Below, one piece after another: positions 34,664 through 42,744 of a stretch of DNA of 64,000 bases. Position 1 is the first letter of the stretch. The number at the start of each line of letters is the position of its first letter. Location of the stretch: contig JAJPHZ010000039.1 of the NCBI GenBank assembly GCA_021325025.1, positions 221,344-285,343 on the forward strand. Direction: 5' to 3'. A model generated the notes under the pieces. That model searched no databases, was not told the DNA's origin, and worked only from the letters and a program-made list of their open reading frames with translations. The stretch is from Pseudomonadota bacterium (GTDB taxonomy: Bacteria > Desulfobacterota > Binatia > Binatales > Binataceae). Made by a program: the position numbers and the translations under genes.

Positions 34664-35569
34664 ATGCTCGACGCGCACATAAATCATCGACCGCAAAGTG
34701 CCCAACCGCACAATCCCAATGACGGTCAGGTCACTCTTGAGCAGGCGTACGAATACTGCGCGCGGCTGGCGCGTTCGCATTACGAGAACTTCACTATTGC
34801 GTCGTGGCTGATGCCGCGCGCGATGCGTCCCCACATGCACGCGATTTATGCCTACGCGCGCATCGCCGACGACTTCGCCGACGAGGAGCACGACCTGGCC
34901 AGGCTGGATCAATGGGAGCATGAGCTTGACCTTGCCTATGCCGGCGCACCGCGCCATCCGGTGTTCGTCGCGTTGGCCGACACGGTGCGGCGCTTCAACA
35001 TTCCGCGCCAGCCCTTTACCGACCTGCTGCGGGCGTTCCGCTCTGACGTCGATTTTCAAGGCTTCGAGACAATCGACGAGCTGATGGAGTACGCGCGCTA
35101 TTCGGCCAATCCGGTGGGGCGGCTGGTGCTCTACCTGTTCGGTTTTGGCGACGCGCGCCGCCAGGAGCTGTCCGACCGCATCTGCAGCGGTCTGCAACTG
35201 GCCAATTTCTGGCAGGATATCGCGATCGATCTCGGCAAGGGCAGAGTATATCTGCCGCGCCGCGATATGGCCCGCTTTGGCTATTCGATCGAAGAGCTGC
35301 GCGCAGGAGCCGCCACTTCGGCGTTCATCGCGCTGATGCGCCATGAGGTCGGGTTCGCGCGCGAGCTGCTTCGCTCGGGCGCCGCGCTGCACGAGCTGGT
35401 CGGGCCACGTCTGCGGCGCGATATCCTGATGTTTGCCGGCGGTGGACTGGCGATTTTGCGTGCGATCGAAGCGGTCGGCTATGACGTGTTCCGCCGCCGC
35501 CCCGAGCTTCGCAAGCTGGACTATCTGCGCCTGGGCTGGCACGCACTGAGAGGCCGGGTCTGTGTCTGA
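34664..35569 (+). CDS. hpnC: Hydroxysqualene synthase HpnC
   Basis: In the bacterial three-step squalene route, HpnC converts presqualene diphosphate to hydroxysqualene. The 301 residues include the HpnC-type ARSHYENFTIASWLMP, the first Asp-rich motif DDFADEEHD and the second region ANFWQDIAIDLGKGRVYLP, where squalene/phytoene synthases have NxxRD. ATG 34664 lacks a good ribosome site and lies just behind the terminator-like hairpin. Its stop overlaps the GTG start of hpnD. Confidence 0.9.
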   Translation: MLDAHINHRPQSAQPHNPNDGQVTLEQAYEYCARLARSHYENFTIASWLMPRAMRPHMHAIYAYARIADDFADEEHDLARLDQWEHELDLAYAGAPRHPVFVALADTVRRFNIPRQPFTDLLRAFRSDVDFQGFETIDELMEYARYSANPVGRLVLYLFGFGDARRQELSDRICSGLQLANFWQDIAIDLGKGRVYLPRRDMARFGYSIEELRAGAATSAFIALMRHEVGFARELLRSGAALHELVGPRLRRDILMFAGGGLAILRAIEAVGYDVFRRRPELRKLDYLRLGWHALRGRVCV

Positions 35570-36467
35570 GAGGGTGGAGGAGATGGGAGCGCTGACCGAG
35601 GTGGACGGCACTCTGGCGGCGGACTTCGCCCGCTGCGCCAGCATCACGCGCAAGTCTTCCTCCAATTTCTACTACGCCTTCAAGCTGCTGCCCGCCTATC
35701 GCCGGCGCGCGCTGCATGCGACCTACGCGTTCTGCCGTTTCGTCGACGATATCGCCGACGATGAGCAGGTGCGCGAGCCGGCGGCGATGCTGCAGCGGTG
35801 GCGCGAGGAGTTGGAGCGCGTCTACAACGGCGCACCGACCCGCGCCATCTCGCGCGCCCTGGCTGACAGCGTACGCCGGTTTTCCATCCCCAGACGCTAC
35901 TTCGAGGAAATCATCGACGGCGTCGAGATGGACCTGACGCACAAGCGTTATCGCACCTTCGAGGAACTGCGCCTTTACTGCTACCGCGTCGCCTCCGCGG
36001 TAGGCCTGGTCTGTATCGAGATCTTCGGCTACCGCAATCCACAGACCCGCACCTACGCCGAGAATCTGGGCATCGCCTTTCAACTGACCAACATCATCCG
36101 CGACGTGCGCGAGGACGCTGGCCGCGGCCGCATCTACCTGCCGCTGGAGGACCTGGAGCGGTTCGCGGTCGCGCAGGAGGAGGTTCTGGCCGGGCGTCAC
36201 AGCGAGCGCTTCGAGCGTCTGATGGAGTTCCAGGCGCGCCGCGCGTGGCAATTCTACCGCCTGGCCGAACAGGCGCTGCCCGCCGAGGATCGCTCAAGCC
36301 TGTTGACCGCCGAGGCGATGCGGCTGATTTACAGCGCCCTGCTGCAACGCATCGTCAAGTCGCGCTATCGTGTGATGGATGGGAAGCTCAGGTTATCGGC
36401 CCCGCACAAGCTGTTTTTGGTTGGACGCGCGTGGGCCAGCGGGAGGTTGAGGCGTGGCCGAAGTTGA
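35562..36467 (+). CDS. hpnD: Presqualene diphosphate synthase HpnD
   Basis: Condenses two FPP molecules to presqualene diphosphate, the first step of HpnC/D/E squalene synthesis. About 301 residues; SSSNFYYAFKLLPAYRRRA, the first Asp motif DDIADDE and the second motif NIIRDVREDAGRGRIYLP are characteristic. GTG 35562 overlaps the hpnC stop; ATG 35583 is an alternative with a ribosome site that is too close. Its 3' end overlaps hpnE by 14 bases. hpnC and hpnD are paralogues. Confidence 0.9.
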   Translation: MSERVEEMGALTEVDGTLAADFARCASITRKSSSNFYYAFKLLPAYRRRALHATYAFCRFVDDIADDEQVREPAAMLQRWREELERVYNGAPTRAISRALADSVRRFSIPRRYFEEIIDGVEMDLTHKRYRTFEELRLYCYRVASAVGLVCIEIFGYRNPQTRTYAENLGIAFQLTNIIRDVREDAGRGRIYLPLEDLERFAVAQEEVLAGRHSERFERLMEFQARRAWQFYRLAEQALPAEDRSSLLTAEAMRLIYSALLQRIVKSRYRVMDGKLRLSAPHKLFLVGRAWASGRLRRGRS

Positions 36468-37863
36468 TCGCACGGTGATGCCCGATCCGCGCGACGTGGT
36501 AATCGTCGGCGGGGGTTTTGCGGGGCTCAGCGCCGCGGTGGAGCTGGCAGAGGCGGGTTTCAGAGTCGCGGTGCTGGAGCGCAAGCCCAAACTGGGCGGG
36601 CGCGCCTACTCCTTTCAGGACCCCGAGGGCGGCGACTGGATCGACAACGGCCAGCATGTGCTGATGGGCTGCTACACCCAGACCTTCGACTTTCTGCGGA
36701 AAATCGGCACCTACGACAAGCTGGAGTTCCGCGACCGCATGGAGATCGAGATGATTGCGCCCGGCGGCCGGCAGGGACGCCTTAAGACCGGATGGTTGCC
36801 GGGACCCTTGCATATGGTGTCGGCGTTGATGGGCTTTTCGCTGCTCAGTGCGGGCGAGCGGATGGCGGTGCTGGCGGCAGGGGCGTGGATGATGGCGCTG
36901 GGGCGCTTTGCGCGCAAGCGCCTGGAGCGCATGACGGTTGCCGCGATGCTCAAGGATCTGCATCAGTCCGACAACGCCTGCAAATGTTTCTGGTTTCCGC
37001 TGGCCATCGCCACGCTCAATGAGGAGCCTGAGCGGGCCTCGGCGGCGCTGCTGGCCGAGGTGTGGCGGCGCGCCTTCTTCTCCCGCCGCCGCGACTCCGC
37101 CTTCGTCTACTCGACGGTGGGCCTCAGCGACCTCTACTGTCAGGCGGCCCAAGCCTACATCGAGGAGCATGGCGGCTTCGTCGCCGCGCATACCGGGGTC
37201 GAAACCCTGCAGATGGACGGCAACCACACGGTGGGATGCGTGCGGATGCGCGACGGCAGGAAACTGGAGGCGGCCAACTTCATCGCCGCGGTCCCGGCCG
37301 GAGCGCTGCTCGCGATGCTGTCGGAACCGGTGGCGCACGACCCGTTCTTTGCGCGCCTGGCGCAGCTCAGACTCTCGCCCATCATTTGCGTTCACGTCTG
37401 GCTTGATCGCGACGTCACCGATTGCGCGTTCGTTGGGTTTATCGGCTCGACCACGCAATGGTTGTTCAACAAGCGGGTGATCTTCGCCCAGCGCGGCACC
37501 GAGCATGGCGGCTACCTGAGCTTCGTGATCAGCGGCGCCCGCGCGCTGGTGGACAAATCCAACGAGGAGCTGCTCGACCTTGTGCTCGACGACCTGCATC
37601 GGATGATCCCGGCCTCACGGGAGGCCAAACTGCTCAAGGCTCTGGTGATCAAGGAAAAGCAGGCCACCATCGCGCCCGACTGCGAATCGGATCGGCTGCG
37701 TCCGGGCGCCGTCACCCCGATCGACAACCTGTTTCTGGCCGGCGACTGGATTCAGACCGGATTGCCCGCGACCATCGAAAGCGCGGTCGCCTCCGGACAT
37801 GCCGCCGCGCAGGCGGTAAAAAACCGGGTCGGGCCCATCTCGCCCGTGCCCACGCTGGAGTGA
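36454..37863 (+). CDS. hpnE: Hydroxysqualene dehydroxylase HpnE
   Basis: FAD-dependent enzyme that reduces hydroxysqualene to squalene, completing the HpnC/D/E route. The 469 residues begin with the dinucleotide motif VVIVGGGFAGLSAA and have LERKPKLGGRAYSF and, near the C-terminus, FLAGDWIQTGLPATIESAV, the amine-oxidase-type FAD closure. GTG 36454 follows GGGAGG at 36441-36446 and overlaps the hpnD stop. The protein resembles phytoene desaturase-type oxidoreductases, but its place between hpnD and hpnA makes HpnE the best call. Confidence 0.9.
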   Translation: MAEVDRTVMPDPRDVVIVGGGFAGLSAAVELAEAGFRVAVLERKPKLGGRAYSFQDPEGGDWIDNGQHVLMGCYTQTFDFLRKIGTYDKLEFRDRMEIEMIAPGGRQGRLKTGWLPGPLHMVSALMGFSLLSAGERMAVLAAGAWMMALGRFARKRLERMTVAAMLKDLHQSDNACKCFWFPLAIATLNEEPERASAALLAEVWRRAFFSRRRDSAFVYSTVGLSDLYCQAAQAYIEEHGGFVAAHTGVETLQMDGNHTVGCVRMRDGRKLEAANFIAAVPAGALLAMLSEPVAHDPFFARLAQLRLSPIICVHVWLDRDVTDCAFVGFIGSTTQWLFNKRVIFAQRGTEHGGYLSFVISGARALVDKSNEELLDLVLDDLHRMIPASREAKLLKALVIKEKQATIAPDCESDRLRPGAVTPIDNLFLAGDWIQTGLPATIESAVASGHAAAQAVKNRVGPISPVPTLE

Positions 37864-37870
37864 CGCGGTC

Positions 37871-38869
37871 ATGGCCAGGACGTCGCTGGTCACAGGCGGC
37901 AACGGTTTTGTCGGATGCTACGTGGTGCGGGCGCTGGTGGCGCGCGGCGATCATGTGCGCGTGCTGGTGCGGGCCGGCGCCGATGTGCGCGCGCTGCAAG
38001 GAGTCGATTGCGAGCATGTAATCGGCGACCTGCGCGACCCCGAGGCGGTGGCCAACGCGATGCGCGGATGCGACGAGGTCTACAATGTCGCCGCCGACTA
38101 CCGCCTGTGGGTGCTGGACGAGGCGCCGATGTACGCGACCAACGTGCAGGGCACGCACAACGTGCTGGCCGCCGCGCGCCGCCACAACGTCGGGCGCGTG
38201 GTGCATACCAGCACGGTCGGCGCGCTGGGCGTTCCCAAGGGCGCGCCCGGTACCGAGGATACGCCGGTTGGGCTGGATGACATGGTCGGTCCCTACAAGC
38301 GGTCGAAATTTCTGGCCGAACAGGCGGCGCTGGCAGCGGCGCGTGAGGGCCTGCCGGTGGTGGTGGTAAATCCGTCCACGCCGATTGGCGCGCTGGATTA
38401 CAAGCCCACCCCGACCGGCAGGATAATCGTGGATTTCCTCAACGGGCGGATGCCGGCGTATCTGGACACCGGGCTCAACCTGGTCGATGTTGCGCAGTGC
38501 GCGCAGGGCCATCTGCTGGCCGCCGAACGCGGCCAGCCCGGCGAGAAGTACATCCTGGGCGGGGAGAACCTGACGCTGCGGGAACTGTTCGAGCGGCTGG
38601 CCGCGATCTCGGGCATCCCGGCGCCGCGGATTCGAATTCCCTACGGGGTTGCACTGGGTTTCGCCATCGGCGCCGACTTCGTATCGCGCCGGATTACCGG
38701 CCGGCCGCCGCGCGCCAGCCTGACCGAGGTGCGAATGGCGCGCAAAAAGATGTTCTTCGACCACAGCAAAGCCGAGCGCCATCTCGGCTACAAGCCCGGC
38801 CCGATCGACACCGCACTGAGCGACGCGGTCACCTACTACCGCATGACCGGCGCCGCCCCAGCCCGCTAG
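37871..38869 (+). CDS. hpnA: Hopanoid-associated sugar epimerase HpnA
   Basis: A 332-residue extended SDR/NAD-dependent epimerase-dehydratase. The cofactor motif is VTGGNGFVG, VYNVAADYRLW is typical of HpnA, and the catalytic Tyr-Lys pair is GPYKRSKFLAE. HpnA is found with hopanoid genes in many bacteria; its exact step, probably on the sugar-derived side chain, is not settled in the literature as I know it. It starts eight bases after the hpnE stop and ends this gene run. Confidence 0.9.
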   Translation: MARTSLVTGGNGFVGCYVVRALVARGDHVRVLVRAGADVRALQGVDCEHVIGDLRDPEAVANAMRGCDEVYNVAADYRLWVLDEAPMYATNVQGTHNVLAAARRHNVGRVVHTSTVGALGVPKGAPGTEDTPVGLDDMVGPYKRSKFLAEQAALAAAREGLPVVVVNPSTPIGALDYKPTPTGRIIVDFLNGRMPAYLDTGLNLVDVAQCAQGHLLAAERGQPGEKYILGGENLTLRELFERLAAISGIPAPRIRIPYGVALGFAIGADFVSRRITGRPPRASLTEVRMARKKMFFDHSKAERHLGYKPGPIDTALSDAVTYYRMTGAAPAR

Positions 38870-38908
38870 CGGGCCGACCTGCGCCGATCCTCACTGGACC
38901 CTTTGGTT

Positions 38909-38935
38909 CTATCTAAGATAGCACGTTCCACGTGG
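38909..38935. promoter_or_regulatory. Two adjacent palindromes upstream of DUF1329 copy 2
   Basis: CTATCT-A-AGATAG (38909-38921) is a perfect 6-1-6 palindrome, and CCACGTGG (38928-38935) a perfect 8-base one. Both lie in the 247-base gap between hpnA and the DUF1329 gene. They may be operator sites for the downstream gene; the first could also end the hpnA transcript, though no T-run follows. Confidence 0.35.
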
Positions 38936-39116
38936 GCATGTCTGTCGTTATCTTCCCTTGACTTTTTCATCAGAGCGGACCCACCATAAAAATTGGGGAT
39001 GCCGGCAATGCCTTTGCCGAAGGTTCGACAACGCCGAGCGAGGAGCTGCGCAGTTGCCCGCTGCCGTTCGCGGTCCGCTCATCGCTCTCCTAACCAGTCA
39101 GGGAGTAATAGTCGTC

Positions 39117-40454
39117 ATGAAAAGGTTGCTGGGGGTCTTAGTCGGAGCCGCCGCGGCCTGGCTGATTTGCACGTGCGCCGCGGTGGCGCACGCGCAAATG
39201 GCGTACAGCGCGGACGCCTACAAACAACTGGCTGACGCCGACTCATCGGAAACCATCGCGCCGGGAACCAGGATAACCCTGCAGAACTGGCAGCAGTACC
39301 GCAAGTTCATCCCGGTGGGGTTGCAGGCTGCCTTTTCCGGCCAGTACGCCATCCGGGTCGGCTCGACGCCCGAATATACAATCGAGGTCGGGCCGACCAG
39401 CGACTTTCCGCAGCCCGGCGACATGCTCAAGAATACCGAGAAGTATGGTGGCCAAACCACGCTGGAGAAGCTGCCCAACGGTGGCTGGTTAATTAAGGGC
39501 TACGTAGCCGGAATACCATTTCCCAACCCTCAGGAACCTAATCGGCCGGTCAAGATACTATATAACGCCTGGCTGGTCTTCCGGGCACATATCCTGCACA
39601 ACCTCAACGTCGGCTTTTTGGTGGACCGTTTCGGCAACAAGACCACCAACAACGTCGATGCGACCTTTTATGGTCTGTCTCACCTGAGCGAACCAGGCAT
39701 GCCGATAGACATGCCTTATGCCAACGGGGTGCTTTACGCGACGCGCTTTTTGGTCACGGCGCCCGAACAATCCAGGTACACAACGCAGCTAACGCAGGTT
39801 TTTGATGATCCGCGCCGCGTCCCGGAGAATTATGTGTTTCTCCCATCGCTGCGCCGCTCACTGCGTCTGTCGGCTGCGGCCAGATGCGCCCCGATTCTGG
39901 GCACCGATTACGTTCAGGATGACAACTCCTGGATGCCGCCGAACTACCACGTCGGTTACCTTGGCTACAAGAAGGTGCTGATGTGGATTGGGGACCCCAT
40001 AAAGGGATTCGAAAAGAGTTCCTATGTCGGGGTTCTGCCCGGCGAGCCAGGCGGTGCATACCCGGGCTGGCCCAAGTATGGATCAGGCAAATGGGAAATC
40101 CGCAAGATGCATATACTGGACCTGGTGTGGAATAAGTCTCTGGGTAGCTTCTGCTACAATCACAATATCTTTTACGTGGATGAAAACACCAATATCAAGA
40201 TGATGGCCGACTCCTACGATAACACCGACAAATTCTATAAACTGTTCTGGGTAAAGTGGGCGCCGGTGGACTTCAAGGGTCAGAAAACGATTATCGGTTA
40301 TGCCTATTGCTCACCCTTGATGACGGATTTTCAGAACACGCATTCAAGCGCTTCCGGGGTCTCCAACATGCGCTTCGATGACGACGTACCGGGAGATTTA
40401 CGGGATGCGGCAGGAATGTCGAATCCGGGCAGCCTGTCGCGCATCATGAAATGA
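39117..40454 (+). CDS. Exported DUF1329 protein, copy 2
   Basis: A 445-residue protein with a signal peptide (VLVGAAAAWLICTCAAVAHA, cut near AQMAYS) and a DUF1329 domain. It aligns along its length with copies 1 (15798-17132) and 3 (43741-45105): PGTRITLQNWQQYRKF, GYVAGIPFPNP, SLRRSLRLSAAARCAP and a C-terminal F-Q-N-T/A-H block. The family is thought to handle hydrophobic substrates in the periplasm or outer membrane together with RND pumps. ATG 39117 fits the signal sequence; GGGAG lies about 11 bases upstream. The frame upstream to 38958 is not needed. Confidence 0.85.
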   Translation: MKRLLGVLVGAAAAWLICTCAAVAHAQMAYSADAYKQLADADSSETIAPGTRITLQNWQQYRKFIPVGLQAAFSGQYAIRVGSTPEYTIEVGPTSDFPQPGDMLKNTEKYGGQTTLEKLPNGGWLIKGYVAGIPFPNPQEPNRPVKILYNAWLVFRAHILHNLNVGFLVDRFGNKTTNNVDATFYGLSHLSEPGMPIDMPYANGVLYATRFLVTAPEQSRYTTQLTQVFDDPRRVPENYVFLPSLRRSLRLSAAARCAPILGTDYVQDDNSWMPPNYHVGYLGYKKVLMWIGDPIKGFEKSSYVGVLPGEPGGAYPGWPKYGSGKWEIRKMHILDLVWNKSLGSFCYNHNIFYVDENTNIKMMADSYDNTDKFYKLFWVKWAPVDFKGQKTIIGYAYCSPLMTDFQNTHSSASGVSNMRFDDDVPGDLRDAAGMSNPGSLSRIMK

Positions 40455-40758
40455 TGGGATGCGAGCTACACGTGAACAGCGGCAGGCCGCATGCGCTTGC
40501 TCTGAAGGGCGGGGCTGTTGGCGGCTGCTGCGTCGCGCTCAACGAGTTCACGCCGGGCACCGCCGGTCAGGCTGGGCGCCTTTAGCTGGCGGCGTGGCGC
40601 GCCCGGGCTGCGGGCTAAATCGATGGTGTCATGTTAAAGCCAGGTGTAGTAGACATTGTAAAAGTAGCTCTAGACATTTCAAGGCCATTCTGCGATAAAG
40701 TCCCCAAATTTGGACGCTTGGCCACAGGCCGGCATTCCTGAGACTCGGGGAGGATACA
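40455..40758. other. 304-base gap with a TAGACATT direct repeat
   Basis: TAGACATT occurs at 40650-40657 and again at 40671-40678, exactly 21 bases (two helix turns) apart, inside an AT-rich patch (about 40630-40700) upstream of the repeat-protein gene. The spacing suggests a regulator or RNA polymerase site, but no clear -10/-35 pair was found. Nothing else was recognised in the gap. Confidence 0.4.
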
Positions 40759-42651
40759 ATGAGACGTTGGCTGCGTGGTTTTGGCCTGATGCTGATTGTG
40801 CTGGCCACGGGATCGGGTTACGCAGGGGCTGCCTCGGACAACACGGCACTGGGAACCTTCGCGCTTGACAGCGTGACGACCGGAGCCACGGATACCGCGC
40901 TGGGATTCAGTGCACTGACCGACTGCACGACCTGCAATGAGAGCACCGCAACCGGAGCGGCGGCGCTTCAACATAATGTTTCCGGAACGAACAACACCGC
41001 CGACGGTTCGGCGGCGCTGGAGTCCAACGTCGGCGGCAGCGAGAACACGGCGGTCGGGTCGGCCGCCCTGGAGGTGGGGACGACCGGCAACGACAATACC
41101 GCGACTGGCTTTTTGGCCCTTCAATTCAACACGGCCGACAACAATACGGCCACCGGCGCTTATGCGCTGCGCTTGAACACCAGCGGTAACAGCAATACCG
41201 CCGTCGGAGCGCTGAGTCTGATGCAGAATACCACCGGGGGCAGGGACACCGCGGTGGGAGAACACGCCCTTGGCGCCAACGTCAACGGCAACAACAATAC
41301 CGCGCTCGGTGCCAGTGCGCTGGAATCCAACACCAGCGGCGCCGACAACTGCGCCAGCGGCGCTTTTGCGCTGCAGAAAAACACCTTGGGCAACTTCAAT
41401 ACCGCCACTGGAACCTTCGCACTTGAACTCAACACCAGCGGAAACCAGAACACCGCGGCGGGATTCGGCGCGCTGGGAAACAACCTGACCGGCAGCAACA
41501 ACACGGCCAGCGGAGTGCAGGCCTTGGTATCCAATACCAGCGGCAACAGCAACACCGCCGACGGGCAGGGCGCACTATTCAACAATACAATTGGCAACAG
41601 CAACACCGCCACCGGGGCGCTTGCGCTCAACCAGAACACGAGCGGCAGCAACAATACCGTGGCCGGGTTCAGAGCCCTGTTCTTTAATACCGTTGGAAGC
41701 GGTGAGACCGCGGTTGGGGTGTCAGCTCTGGCGCACAACACCAGCGGCAACTACAACACGGCCACCGGGTTGCAGGCGCTCAACGCCAATACCACGGGCC
41801 AGTACAACAGCGCATTGGGGGTCAACGCGCTGGCCAACAACACCACCGCCGGCAGTAATACCGCTGCCGGGTATAACGCTCTGGGTTCCAACACCACCGG
41901 GTACGCCAACAGCGCAGCCGGAGTCGGTGCACTGGGCAAAAACACTACGGGCATCAACAACACGGCAATTGGAGTCAGCGCGCTGGACAGCAACACTACC
42001 GGAGCGAACAATGTCGCGTTGGGTGTTTTAGCGGGCCATAGCCTGACTATCGGCAATAACAACATCGAAATCGGCAATCCTGGCCTTGCGGCTGAGACCA
42101 ACGCGATTCGTATCGGCAAACAGGGCACACAGACGCAGACCTATATCGCAGGGATCAGCGGCGCGCCGGTGACCGGGGTTGACGTGGTGGTTGATGCCAG
42201 CGGCCGGCTGGGAGTGGCGCCCTCCGCGGCGCGCTTCAAGCACGATATTCGCAACATGGGCGAAGCCAGCAGCGAGCTATTGAAACTGCGCCCGGTGACT
42301 TTCCGCTACAACAACGACCCCAGTGGCACGCTGCGCTACGGCCTGGTCGCCGAAGAGGTCGCGCGGGTCTACCCGCAGCTGGTGGTTTACGGACCCGACG
42401 GGAAGGTCCTGACCGTTCGCTACTCCGAGCTCAGCGCGATGCTGCTCAACGAGTTGCAGAAACAAAATGCCCAGTTGCGGCGGCTCTCCGAGCAGTCGGC
42501 TCGGGACAAGGCAGCGGTCGAGCGCAAGGTAGCTGAACTCGAAGCGCGCCATCAGCGTGACCTGCAGGTGATGCAGAGCGAATTCGCACGGCGTCTATCC
42601 GCACTGGAACGCGCCCAGGGCGGCGGCTCGCCGAGAGCGGTCAGGTTCTGA
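40759..42651 (+). CDS. Secreted 17-residue-repeat protein with C-terminal S74-like chaperone domain and coiled coil
   Basis: A 630-residue protein. Residues 1-24 are a signal peptide (FGLMLIVLATGSGYAGA). From about 29 to 435 there are about 24 units of 17 residues with the pattern NTAxGxxALxxNTSGN, a beta-roll-type repeat like the heads of trimeric adhesins. The C-terminal region SAARFKHDIRNMGEASSELL, then LRPVTFRY and YGLVAEEVARVYPQLV, is the peptidase S74/intramolecular chaperone domain of endosialidases and tail fibres. A final Lys/Glu/Arg-rich stretch (about 575-620) is a coiled coil. It is probably a trimeric surface fibre whose chaperone domain folds it and may cleave itself. ATG 40759 follows GGGGAGG. 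Confidence 0.85.
   Translation: MRRWLRGFGLMLIVLATGSGYAGAASDNTALGTFALDSVTTGATDTALGFSALTDCTTCNESTATGAAALQHNVSGTNNTADGSAALESNVGGSENTAVGSAALEVGTTGNDNTATGFLALQFNTADNNTATGAYALRLNTSGNSNTAVGALSLMQNTTGGRDTAVGEHALGANVNGNNNTALGASALESNTSGADNCASGAFALQKNTLGNFNTATGTFALELNTSGNQNTAAGFGALGNNLTGSNNTASGVQALVSNTSGNSNTADGQGALFNNTIGNSNTATGALALNQNTSGSNNTVAGFRALFFNTVGSGETAVGVSALAHNTSGNYNTATGLQALNANTTGQYNSALGVNALANNTTAGSNTAAGYNALGSNTTGYANSAAGVGALGKNTTGINNTAIGVSALDSNTTGANNVALGVLAGHSLTIGNNNIEIGNPGLAAETNAIRIGKQGTQTQTYIAGISGAPVTGVDVVVDASGRLGVAPSAARFKHDIRNMGEASSELLKLRPVTFRYNNDPSGTLRYGLVAEEVARVYPQLVVYGPDGKVLTVRYSELSAMLLNELQKQNAQLRRLSEQSARDKAAVERKVAELEARHQRDLQVMQSEFARRLSALERAQGGGSPRAVRF
40843..42060 (+). repeat. About 24 tandem imperfect 51-base coding repeats
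   Basis: The units encode T-A-x-G-x-x-A-L-x-x-N-T-S-G-x-x-N with strong conservation of the Thr-Ala-x-Gly and Ala-Leu positions. One unit is 16 residues (TATGFLALQFNTADNN). The DNA units are diverged enough that recent slippage is not evident, although AACAACACC and GGCAACAGCAACACC strings recur. Confidence 0.85.
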
Positions 42652-42709
42652 CGGTCCTTATCGCCGGACCGGCCGCCGACGCGGCGCCACATCCGCGAAC
42701 GTGGGGTAA

Positions 42710-42737
42710 CTGACAATCGCGCGCAGACATGTATAAT
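42710..42737 (+). promoter_or_regulatory. Near-consensus sigma-70 promoter, probably leaderless
   Basis: CTGACA (42710-42715, five of six matching TTGACA) and a perfect TATAAT (42732-42737) are separated by 16 bases. Seven bases separate the -10 box from the GTG start codon at 42745, so transcription would begin at or one base before the start codon and give a leaderless mRNA for the carotenoid gene. Confidence 0.65.
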
Positions 42738-42744
42738 TGCCGGC

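Noticed and set aside
40843..42060. CRISPR-like array
   Set aside because: The 51-base units are continuous coding repeats with conserved protein pattern and no unique spacers.
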